Shown: positions 1 to 7,559 of the stretch, piece by piece | Layout of the letters: each line of letters begins with the position of its first letter | Position numbering within the stretch: the first letter of the stretch is position 1 | Source of the DNA: Candolleomyces eurysporus | Lineage: Eukaryota; Basidiomycota; Agaricomycetes; Agaricales; Psathyrellaceae | Length of the DNA: 12,563 nucleotides | Reading direction: 5' to 3' | NCBI GenBank assembly: GCA_027579435.1 | Contig: JANBPK010000488.1 | Coordinates: 1 to 12,563, forward strand | Notes under the pieces: generated by a model | What the model saw: only the letters and a program-made list of their open reading frames with translations | Databases searched by the model: none | What the model was told of the DNA's origin: nothing | Translations under genes and position numbers: made by a program

Positions 1-402
1 CTCACCACCCGCGACTTGGAATACGTTGGCCAGATTCTCGAGCGCCGCGAAGTCCTCTCCGAATTTTCCACTCGCGATCTCATCGACGAGCTCACGGATC
101 GCCTGGAGCGCCGCGGAAATGGGGGTTCAAAGGAGAAGACTTACGGATGCCCTTACTGTGGCAAGCAATATAAAACTTTCGATGAGGTGCGTTTTATTTG
201 AGCTTAATATTGGTGTAGATGGAAGAGTAGTATGGCTGACGAAAATGCCTTCTGTTTTTCTTTTTTGCTTTGATTTCTCCAGGCCAAGGCGTGTGCCACC
301 CTCCCAGCTATTTTGGGAGGATGCAAGGTTCAAGGAGCTGTGAAGCAAACTTCGCAATCGAGTTTGAAGAGCTCGAAGAGCGGAAAGGGTGGAAAGAAGT
401 AA
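1..402 (+). CDS. Small secreted zinc-finger-like protein, copy 1 (5' partial)
   Basis: This gene is cut by the left edge. Reading starts in frame at base 1, inside what is exon 2 in copies 2 and 3, with 14 codons of that exon and the signal-peptide exon missing. The exon runs 1-186, an intron 187-282 (GTGCGT..TTTCTCCAG, 96 bp) follows, and the last exon is 283-402 ending in TAA. The visible 101 aa contain two related segments, TTRDL..ILERRE and FSTRDL..RLERRG, then CPYCG at residues 50-54 of the visible part, and AKACATLPAILGGC after the intron. Copies 2 and 3 stop soon after GAV or AV, but this copy continues with a Ser/Lys/Gly-rich basic tail ending GKGGKK. It faces copy 2 tail to tail. Function is not recognised. 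The conserved splice phase and cysteines against the other copies make it a real gene. AT-rich DNA at about 470-500 probably holds its polyadenylation region. Confidence 0.85.
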
Positions 403-2287
403 AGCCGCAGTTAAGCGATCTTTTGTTCCATCTGCCGGGGGGCACATACGTCGCGTAGAGCTTCCGATGTAATATTTTTATAATTATATGTATGCATGTA
501 TTACATATCTGAGAGCTGAAGTTGGATTCCGCTCTGAAATTATTATTGACAAGAAGAAACCTCGAAATCGTCGCCCAGATTGGCAAACGAACAAACGAAG
601 GGAAAGGAGTCGGTCTGCCGGGGAGGCCGTTGATGTCAACCGTATCGTTCCTGCGATTGCGCTTAGCACGACAACCAGGGTCATTTGTCGCTCGTCTACC
701 TTTCACCCGACTAATTTCCCACTAACTTTAACTCGGACCCATCGGCTCTCCAAAACGGCTCGGACGAAGCTGACCAGGCGGAATATCCATGGGTCTAGCT
801 GCCGAGTCTGCAAGAGGTGAATAGGTTGGTCGTCGTCCCTTCCGNAGGATTCGCAGAAGGATGAGTATTAATATTGCTAGATCATCCGTCAGCTCTCAAA
901 TTTCGTTCACTACCAAGCCCGACGGCATTGTGCATTCCTATGCAACTACAACCACGAACCATCCAGAAACGAGACATCCCCTCGCATTGATTTTTTCCTG
1001 AGGAAAAGATAAGGTATCCAGGACTTTGGATAGAATTAAAAGAATGAATTTATAACTACTCTGTAAGCTGATAGATACGGATACATACATGGAACATTTC
1101 AGGACGGGTCCATTGGAAAGACATCCCCTGAAAGCCAAGCTACTACTGAGTGGACCGTCGAGGCCGCAATACTGTAAAGTGTCGTATGGATTCCACTTTC
1201 CTTGGCAGCTATTCATTCCCACTCGAATTTCATCGCCTTCGGGAAATGATCTCGACCGAAGGGAAAGGCTCACGGTAACGACGAAGGGTAAACCGATCAT
1301 GGAAAGACGGCAGGTGGTCACATTTAAGTTTGAACAAGCACCTAGCTGGAACTTACGTCAATTCAATGGGCCCTGACAGCAACCGAGGTCCAAGAAAAGT
1401 GTAGTGAAATGCTCCCCGACTATCTAGCACTATTGGCGCAGTTGAGCTCGCCCTCGAATAGATCAGAACCGAAAAGTCGACCGTGTTACCCGATCCAGTA
1501 TAACGCCTCTCCAAATAACCGACTAGCTGATTAACACTGCCAGATCAAAGTGCTTTCACCCAACAATATATGCTACTCTCAGTCATGCAGAAAAATAGGC
1601 AGAAAGAATGGGTAAATCGCTCTTCGCCACCCAGGAATTCTGAGGTGCCGGAGATGGCTGAGGAAGCTGAAAGGTCAATCGCCTCGAGTTGGTGAGGTAT
1701 TTGGTCGCGCTCTACTACATCCGAGACCACCATGTGGAATCTAAAAGACTCCCAAGCGCTGAACGAAAGGTTATCTCACCTCCAGAATACCTGATCGATG
1801 CAGGTTCGCGGTTTGGTGTCAGTGATTCCCGGCTACCTTTCTCCCCACAGCGACCTTTCGCCACACCAAGGAGTACATCTTACATCTGGCCTCTGTAGAC
1901 ACAGATTGTCCAATTCTCGTGAGGCAGGGATGAGAATATCAAAAACTGAGCGATCACTGTATCACACCGTGAATTCTGTTGGAGAGTCGTCAATTCGAGC
2001 TCAATCCGAGATTTGAGAGAAAGTATTGTAGCTGTTACCAGCAGCTACGGTCTCTTTTTTGCAGAATCGCAAAGTACGATGCTCCTGCCAAGCTTGGGGC
2101 CTGGTGGATGATGGTGGATCGGTCAGTAGCTCCTAGGCATGCTGCAGCTAGTCTTTGATGCTTATGAGAACTCAAAAATTGATTCAGAAGTCCATAAATC
2201 CGACCGGTACATACTCATGGGACACCAAAGCCCCAACCGAGGGAAGGACAACGAAAGCGATAATAGTAATTGACAAAAAGTTGAGCA
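403..2287. other. Gene-poor spacer between convergent copies 1 and 2
   Basis: About 1.9 kb without a supported gene. Open frames are short on both strands, lack conserved motifs and show no plausible exon joining. The first 100 bases carry AT-rich sequence suited to 3'-end formation of copy 1. A 7-bp inverted repeat (2028-2034 and 2042-2048, GTAGCTG/CAGCTAC) is present but unremarkable. The last 60 bases (about 2225-2287) match the DNA just downstream of copy 3 and so belong to the repeat unit described separately. There is one N at 845. No transposon ends or coding remnants were recognised. Confidence 0.6.
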
Positions 2288-2817
2288 CTACTGCCGAACT
2301 GCCCCAGCAACCTTGCACCCTCCCAGAATAGCCGGCAGGGTAGCACACGCCTTGGCCTAAAGAGGGAAAAATTGGATGAGTGACGGTCTAAGATACGCGG
2401 GGAAAGCTCCGGGAAGTCAATTCGAAGTCGGACTCACCTTCTCAGCTGTATCATACTTGGTCCCACAGTAAGGGCACTTATAAGTCTTCTTCTTCGAAAT
2501 AATATTACCTCGTCGCTCTAGGCGATCGGAGAGCTCGTCGATAAGATCGCGAGTAGAGAATTCGGCGAGGACCTCGCGGCGCTCGAGGATGTCGCCAACG
2601 ATTTCGAGGTCACGAGTGCTGAGGCCATCCATCCAGTCTCGGGCTTCGAGGGGGGCGCCGCCGTCCTAGATAGTGCAAAGAAGACGATTTTCACAGAATG
2701 TTAGAATATGTATTTGGGCCAGGTGGAGGAGGGGTCTTGACGTACATGATGGGCAGAGGCAACCCAGGCAGTCAAGGAGACAATGACGGGAAGAAGCGTG
2801 GAAAATGAGACTCGCAT
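2288..2817 (-). CDS. Small secreted zinc-finger-like protein, copy 2
   Basis: Three exons on the minus strand encode 122 aa: exon 1 2817-2746 (24 codons), exon 2 2665-2438 (76 codons) and exon 3 2356-2288 (22 codons plus TAG). Introns are 80 and 81 bp with GTACGT..CTAG and GTGAGT..TTTAG ends and are all phase 0; intron 1 holds a CTAAC branch-site-like sequence. Exon 1 is a signal peptide (MRVSF, hydrophobic core, AWVASA). Exon 2 opens with DGGAPLEARD and carries two related segments, STRDLEIVGDILERRE and STRDLIDELSDRLERRG, each ending in a dibasic RR that a Kex2-type protease could cut. Cysteines at residues 88, 91, 104 and 114 give C-x2-C-x12-C-x9-C, with YKCPYCG resembling the start of a C2H2 zinc finger. 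I do not recognise the family by name. A secreted effector or peptide precursor is possible, but that is inference. Confidence 0.88.
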
Positions 2818-2928
2818 TGTGATAGGGAGTGTGTGGTGTGTGAGTTATGTGTTAAATAAATAGACTGCTCGCTGAGTAGTAGTGAAATTGAGAGTTGTTG
2901 ATACTATTGGTCTCATCTATTCTCTTAG

Positions 2929-2937
2929 CTTTTTATA
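2929..2937 (-). promoter_or_regulatory. TATA box of copy 2
   Basis: TATAAAAAG on the minus strand, 112-120 nt upstream of the ATG at 2817. The same nine bases occur at almost the same distance upstream of copy 3 (5595-5603). The matching place before pseudogene copy 4 (about 7663-7675) has lost it. Conservation of both sequence and spacing supports a core promoter. Confidence 0.6.
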
Positions 2938-3066
2938 CTTTTGAAGAACCAGATATCGCATAAGCAAGCCGTCCGTAGCTTGCCACTCAAAAATAGGAAT
3001 GAATGTTCAAACTCGGCATCTTCAAATTGTTATGCAGCTGCCACCAGCGAGTGGGAGTAATCGACC

Positions 3067-3093
3067 GACTCGCCCGGCGTTCGAGTTTCACCA
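3067..3093. promoter_or_regulatory. 27-bp block identical upstream of copies 2 and 3
   Basis: A 27-base stretch beginning GACTCGCCCGGCG and ending GAGTTTCACCA lies about 250 bp upstream of the copy 2 ATG and is identical at 5767-5793, about 290 bp upstream of copy 3. Surrounding sequence is clearly more diverged. The unit containing the pseudogene lacks it. It could be a transcription-factor site cluster; GTTCGAG recalls a Pol III B box, but no tRNA fold or A box was seen. Regulatory function is inferred from conservation only. Confidence 0.35.
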
Positions 3094-3325
3094 GGTCCAT
3101 CGGCTCATGGAGTCGAAAGTCTATTAATTTACACACCGTCGACCCTGTGTTGTAACGCAACGGTAACTCGGAAGTTATCTCAGCGCTTTGGGCAGTGTTG
3201 AGCGAGGCATGACGACTTGATTCTTGATTCATCAATTCACTGTCAGTGTCATGGCAGCGTTGGCGCTAACGAGAATAATTTTAGAAGTCTCTCCAGCTGC
3301 AAGTCGGCAAGACATGCCATCAGGT

Positions 3326-3357
3326 GTATATTGGGAGCTGTACTCGAGTAGAATGTG
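3326..3357. promoter_or_regulatory. 32-bp block identical upstream of copies 2 and 3
   Basis: A 32-base stretch starting GTATATTGGGAGC and ending GAGTAGAATGTG, about 510 bp upstream of copy 2, is repeated exactly at 6044-6075 (about 570 bp upstream of copy 3). In the copy 4 unit the flanks align at about 7965-7995 but most of the block is gone. It may be a distal regulatory element or simply a slowly diverged patch. Confidence 0.3.
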
Positions 3358-4290
3358 GCGAGCCAAATGGCGTTGGCTCTCAGTATTGAGAAATTCAAAG
3401 ATCCTGAGGCCCCTTTCTATAGCAAAGAGCCAGCACCTGGACTAGTAATGTAACGCACATTGCTGGAATCATTAGTAACTGGTAACGACTGACGATTTAC
3501 GCTTTCACAGCAAATCCTAATCTATCAACGTATTCAGTCATTATCCCGGCGCATCAGAGAAAATCATGAGGTACGCGTTCGGCACGCGCCAGCGGTGTTT
3601 CATAGTATAGTAATAAGGATTTTCCGAGTCGTTGAGCTCAGCTCGGCTGCGCCGGCAGCCATTGTCAATGGCTATTTCGAGAGCGGCTGGCTCAGCGCTC
3701 AGCGCCCGACGCCGCCGCATTTCTAATCATCTATCTCTTGGCCCTCGGGTGTCAGAGTCCATTTGATGAGAGCACTCAGGACGGAGACTTGCCGCACCCG
3801 AAAGGAAATTGCGCACTGAAGACCTTTGGTTTTCGGGGGAAGGGGATCTGTGTCGCTTTCTCGAATGTCGGTGTCGGGTTCCCGTCAGCACTCTGGCATT
3901 GCTTTTTTTTTCTGCCCGAGTTCCGATTACACACGAAGTTGCACATGCAGTTGGTATGTAGTTTTAAGNTTTTTTTTTNCCCGTTTTTCCGGTATATAAA
4001 AGACACCTGGTATCTGTCGTTGATCTTNCCCCGTACATGCTTACGTTCCACTTGTGTGGCAAGCCAGAGCAGAGGAGCGTTCGGAACACAGTTTGACACG
4101 AACCTAGAGTCTCCATGCCTGTGCTCGCGACTCCACCTATCTTCGCATTCACAATACTCTCATTTCTTGTCCCTACTCGCACATAACTTCCAAGAAATGA
4201 GCAGCCTACCATCCGATCGAAGAGAGTTCGATCGAGAGCAAGGTTTTTGTGCTCGATACACCCTATTTGTCTCTGCTTGCCAATAGCCTT

Positions 4291-4330
4291 GTCCTCACAA
4301 CCTCTGCCGAGTCCTCACAACCTCTGCCGA
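4291..4330. repeat. Exact 20-bp tandem duplication
   Basis: GTCCTCACAACCTCTGCCGA occurs twice head to tail at 4291-4310 and 4311-4330. The corresponding end of unit C (about 9205-9240) lacks the second copy, so this is a recent local slippage or duplication. Confidence 0.85.
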
Positions 4331-4473
4331 GTCCGCCGGTCGCGCCGATCGCGAGTGCGAGGCTGGACCGGCCAGAGCCCACTTCTGCCCCGAAGAAGCC
4401 CATCATGAACTCTGCGGTGGGAAGAACTACATTCGAGTGCTGGTGCCCAGTACTCCTCAGCGGCTTCCAGTCT
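4331..4473. repeat. Distal flank shared with 9230-9360
   Basis: This spacer (GTCCGCCGGTCGCG..., GTGCGAGGCT, CCCCGAAGAAG, CATGAACT) aligns with about 9230-9360 to the right of unit C. It extends units A and C by about 140 bp beyond the end of unit B. At about 4474 it switches abruptly into methionine aminopeptidase-derived sequence, which marks a rearrangement breakpoint. No coding content was recognised. Confidence 0.7.
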
Positions 4474-4823
4474 AATGGCGTGCTCGAGGCGACATAAAAG
4501 TAGCAGCTCATATCCAGCCACGGGAGCCAACCTTTCAATCGACCCCATGGAAGAAATTTGAACCCTTCTCCGAGAAGAACATTCAAGAAGAACATTCGCT
4601 GCAGGCGAAGACGAGGAAGACGAGGATTTCGGCGGCCTGTATCGCATCGTCCCCTAGCCGTTCATCTTGGGAACTTCCCATATCCCACAACGTTCAGTCC
4701 CCGCACAATTCCCAAGACCTGACTATATCACAGGTTTCCGTTCGGGTCAGACAGGGTCTAGCTCACATCACCCAAATTTAATGGCGTTATCAAGTTGGGG
4801 TGGGATGAAGAGTTGGGTGTGAG
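4474..4823 (+). pseudogene. Methionine aminopeptidase exon 1 fragment (pseudogene)
   Basis: This is a broken copy of part of exon 1 of the intact methionine aminopeptidase gene in this window; it matches about 11739-12084 (parent residues about 39-153). Shared landmarks are the GCGACATAA.AGTAGCAGCTC stretch, the acidic [11 protein letters not shown] region, and [12 protein letters not shown] followed by PRPDY. It is dead: an in-frame TGA at 4559-4561, a TAG at 4655-4657 replacing part of the LPPEP segment, a local duplication of AAGAACATTC near 4575-4597 and a 2-base insertion near 4771 that shifts the frame. It lacks the mitochondrial leader at its 5' end and stops at GGTGTGAG before any catalytic domain. 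It lies between repeat units A and B and was probably carried there by the segmental duplications. Confidence 0.88.
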
Positions 4824-4967
4824 TACGCTGGAACTTGAAAGATTACTTCTAGGGGATTGCATAAATGAAGCTAATAGCTTCTAATAGGTGCCTATTAATC
4901 GGACATTAAACCCCAAACGAAGAAAGAACATCGAGGGCGATAGTAGTAATGGACAGTACGTTAAGTA

Positions 4968-5476
4968 CTACAGCTTAACAGCCTGAGCAACCTTGCATCC
5001 TCCCAATATAGCAGGCAGGGTAGCACACGCCTTGGCCTACAGAAGGGCAAATCAAATGAGCGACGGTTCAAGGGACGCGAAGAAAGCTCCGGGAAGTCAA
5101 TTCGAAGTCGAACTCACCTGGTCAAAGGTATCATATGTCCTCCCACAGTAAGGGCACTTATAAGTCTTCCTCTTCGAAATAATATTGCCTCGTCGCTCCA
5201 GGCGATCGGAGAGCTCGTCGATCAGATCGCGAGTGGAGAATTCGGCCAGGACTTCGCGGCGCTCGAGGATGTCGCCAACAATTTCGAGATCACGGGTGTT
5301 GAGGCCGTCCATCCAGTCCCGGGCTTCGAGATGGGCGCCGCCGTCCTATATGCAGAAAACAGATTTTAACAAGAGTTTTGTGTGGTTGATGCACATATAC
5401 ATACGTGGTGGGCAGAGGCAACCCAGGTGGTCAAAGAGACGACAACGGGGAGAAGGGTGGCAAATGAAATTCGCAT
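4968..5476 (-). CDS. Small secreted zinc-finger-like protein, copy 3
   Basis: Three exons on the minus strand encode 122 aa: exon 1 5476-5405, exon 2 5345-5118 and exon 3 5036-4968 (TAG). All are the same length as in copy 2 and all introns are phase 0. Intron 1 is shorter (59 bp) and diverged; intron 2 is 81 bp. The signal peptide begins MRISFATLLPVVV and ends WVASA. Exon 2 is nearly identical to copy 2 in its two STRDL...LERR segments, with many changes silent, which points to purifying selection. Amino-acid changes gather just after CPYCG (RTYDTFDQ here, TKYDTAEK in copy 2) and in the last residues. All four cysteines are kept with the same spacing (C-x2-C-x12-C-x9-C). The TATA box and both upstream conserved blocks are present, so this copy is probably expressed. 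Family name and function are unknown to me; the secreted location is inferred from the leader. Confidence 0.88.
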
Positions 5477-5594
5477 TGTGATAGAGAGTGTGTGTGCTGT
5501 GTGAGTTGGGCTTAGATAAATAGACTGCTCGCCGAGTAGTAGAAGTAAAAGTGGGAGGTGTCGTTAGTACTGCTGGTTCTTGTGATTCTCCTAT

Positions 5595-5603
5595 CTTTTT
5601 ATA
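5595..5603 (-). promoter_or_regulatory. TATA box of copy 3
   Basis: TATAAAAAG on the minus strand, 119-127 nt upstream of the ATG at 5476. It matches the copy 2 element in sequence and position. Confidence 0.6.
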
Positions 5604-5766
5604 CCCTCGAAAAGCCTATGTATCCCGTCTGTTCTTTTGCATTAAACATGGAGGCTGTCCCTTTACTTCTACCTGGCTTGGGCAACTCAAAAATCGGAAT
5701 GATTGTTCCAAGTTGACATGCTCAGATTAACATACAATTGCCCCTAGCGAGTAAGAGCAACCGTTT

Positions 5767-5793
5767 GACTCGCCCGGCGTTCGAGTTTCACCA
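5767..5793. promoter_or_regulatory. 27-bp conserved block, copy 3 side
   Basis: Exact partner of 3067-3093, in the same orientation relative to the gene. Sequence on both sides is much less conserved, so the block stands out. It is absent from the pseudogene unit. Confidence 0.35.
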
Positions 5794-6043
5794 CCAATCC
5801 TAACTTTGATGCATGAATAGGAAGCCCATCACTTTCCAGTGTCGAGCCTGTGCTGTAACGCAACAACTTGAACAAATCAGAAACTATCTCACCCTTTGAA
5901 CAGTGTGAGGCGGGGTATGACAACGGGCTTCGCCTTGGTTCTTGATTGATCGATTCGCTATCGGTGTTACAGCAGCGTCGGCGCTAACGAAAATCATAAT
6001 TATGGAAGTCTCTCTAACTGCGAGTCGGCAAGGCATAGCGGAG

Positions 6044-6075
6044 GTATATTGGGAGCTGTACTCGAGTAGAATGTG
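6044..6075. promoter_or_regulatory. 32-bp conserved block, copy 3 side
   Basis: Exact partner of 3326-3357. It contains a CTCGAG core within GTACTCGAGTAG, a partly palindromic stretch that could be a protein-binding site. Most of it is deleted upstream of pseudogene copy 4. Confidence 0.3.
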
Positions 6076-7082
6076 ACGAGCTAAATGGATTTGGAACCCA
6101 CTCTCGAGAATTTCGAAGATTCTGAGGTTTCTCACTATCATAGCAAGGTTGTCGTTCAGCACCGGCATTTGGGATAACAATGTAACGTACATTGCCTAAA
6201 CGATTAGTAACCAGTAAGCGCTGACGATCCACGCGCTCGTAAAATTTTAGGCTTACATCAACACATAGTAAGGCGTCAGGGCGCGAATTCGACTGGGGGA
6301 AAATCCTGGTACGCGTTCGGCATGCGCCAGCGGTGCTACATTGTTGTTTGTACAGTACCATGTACTTTCCGAGCTGTCGAGCGCTCAACTCAGTTGTGTC
6401 GGCAGTAGCCAGTGGGAAAGGCTATTTCGAAAGAGACTAGCTCAGCGGTCAGCGCCCGCCGCGGTCGTATTTTTTAANTCATCTATCTCGTAGGTGTCAG
6501 CGTCCATTTGATGAGAACACTCAAGCCGGAGACTTGTTGCACCCAAACGAAACTTCCGCTCCCAGTGCGGCTGTTTGTTTTCAAAGAAGGATGGCGCTTC
6601 CTCGAGTATCGGGGGCTCCTATCAAGTCAGCATTGGTGGCCAGCGGCACGTCCCTATTCTCCTTTTTTACACATGCTGTGTATATTCGCAGTTCGCCGTT
6701 CACGGTTCGCAACTTGTCGTTCACTCCATAGACACGCAGTAGAGTTTATGTCCATATTCACAACTTGAAGTACCCACCTTCAGAGAAGCCCGCTATGAAC
6801 AAACGGCCTTCGTATTGGTTCCTGGAGCTCGTAGGCGCGCACACTAAGCAGTATCGGTACCATCACCTATTTATGTCACATCAAGCCGTTTTCCAACTGA
6901 AATGTACTACAGGTTGGCCAGTGAGGACAATGGGAGCTGTGGCAAGTACCTCGAACCGCGAACCTGGTTCCCAGCCGGAGTCGAAGACAAGCAATCGATT
7001 TGTCAAATTTGTCATTGGGACGACAGGACCCCGGATCAGTGGCGATATACCCTAAGATTTGCCTCTGCAGTGCCTCGACTTT

Positions 7083-7559
7083 CATGGCACACCTTGTCCT
7101 ATAGAAGGGCAAATCAGCTGAGCAAACAGTTCAAAGGACGCGAAGAAGGCTCCGGGAAGATAATTCAAAGTCGAACTCACGTTCTTAGCTGCAGCACCCG
7201 GGCCCTGCTTCCCATAGCTAGGACATTTATCTTTTTTAAGATTTGTCTTCGAAGCGGCAGCTTTTTTTTGGCCCAACGCGATCTATGAGCGCGTCGATGA
7301 TATCGCGAGTGGAGAATTGGGCGAGGAGTTCGCGCCGCTCGAGGATGTCGCCGACGATTTGGGGGTCACGGGTGCTAAGGCCGTCCATCCGGTCTCGGGC
7401 TTCGACCTAGATAATGCAAAGCAGACGATTTTGATTGAATGTTAGAATATGGACTTGGATCAAGTGGAGGTGGGGGTCTGGACGTACACGATGGGCAGAG
7501 GCAACCCAGGCGGTCAAAGAGACGACAACGGGGAGAAGGGTAGCAAATGAGATTCGCAT
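7083..7559 (-). pseudogene. Decayed copy 4 of the small secreted protein family
   Basis: Homologous to copies 2 and 3 but broken. Exon 1 (7559-7488) still encodes a good signal peptide (MRISFATLLPVVV...WVASAHR) and intron 1 (7487-7407, GTACGT..CTAG) is intact. Exon 2 (7406-7181) has lost the codons after the splice site up to LEARD (now VEARD). It keeps STRD...ILERRE and FSTRDI, then loses the frame after LIDR, reaching a TAA within about 17 codons. In the shifted frame KDKCPSYGKQ is visible, so CPYC has become CPSY and one cysteine is lost. The GTGAGT donor at 7180 and an AG acceptor survive, but exon 3 keeps only about 16 bases (7098-7083) before running into the end of unit B. The TATA box is also lost. 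Confidence 0.85.

Larger units (their letters stand above)
2225..4330. repeat. Segmental repeat unit A (copy 2 gene plus upstream DNA)
   Basis: First of three direct repeats of about 2.1 kb. It holds the copy 2 gene at its left end and about 1.5 kb of non-coding DNA upstream of that gene. Matches to units B and C appear in the same order: the 3' flank (about 2225-2287 versus 4905-4967), the gene, the motif block with TGTAACGCAAC (about 3150), a TAACGAGAATAA-like block (about 3268), AATGTAACG.ACATT (about 3448), TACGCGTTC (about 3571), CCATTTGATGAGA (about 3761), and GATACACCCTATTTG (about 4255). Boundaries are approximate because they were read by eye. Confidence 0.8.
4905..7075. repeat. Segmental repeat unit B (copy 3 gene plus upstream DNA)
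   Basis: Second direct repeat of about 2.2 kb, arranged like unit A: 3' flank, copy 3 gene, then non-coding upstream DNA. It shares TGTAACGCAAC (about 5853), GGCGCTAACGA (about 5978), the 32-bp block (6044), AATGTAACGTACATT (about 6179), GGTACGCGTTCGGC (about 6309), CCATTTGATGAGA (about 6504) and a GCGATATACCCTA end (about 7043) with units A and C. The right end abuts the truncated last exon of copy 4. The roughly 140-bp distal flank found after units A and C is absent here. Confidence 0.8.

Noticed and set aside
26..343. Open frame overlapping copy 1 in another frame
   Set aside because: It runs through the intron and both exons of copy 1 out of frame and has no conserved motif.
2028..2048. 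Short hairpin GTAGCTG/CAGCTAC
   Set aside because: Seven-base arms of this kind are expected by chance and nothing nearby gives it a role.
2438..2476. Glutaredoxin-like CPYC active site
   Set aside because: No thioredoxin-type fold surrounds it; the spacing to later cysteines fits a finger-like arrangement better.
3067..3093. Possible tRNA remnant (GTTCGAG and a CACCA end)
   Set aside because: No acceptor, D or anticodon arm can be formed upstream, and the T arm does not pair.
2987..3235. 82-codon minus-strand frame upstream of copy 2
   Set aside because: Homologous DNA in units B and C does not preserve the frame, so it is non-coding repeat sequence.
3657..3673. Hairpin AGCCATT/AATGGCT with a three-base loop in unit A
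   Set aside because: It is perfect but not kept in unit B, so no conserved function is indicated.
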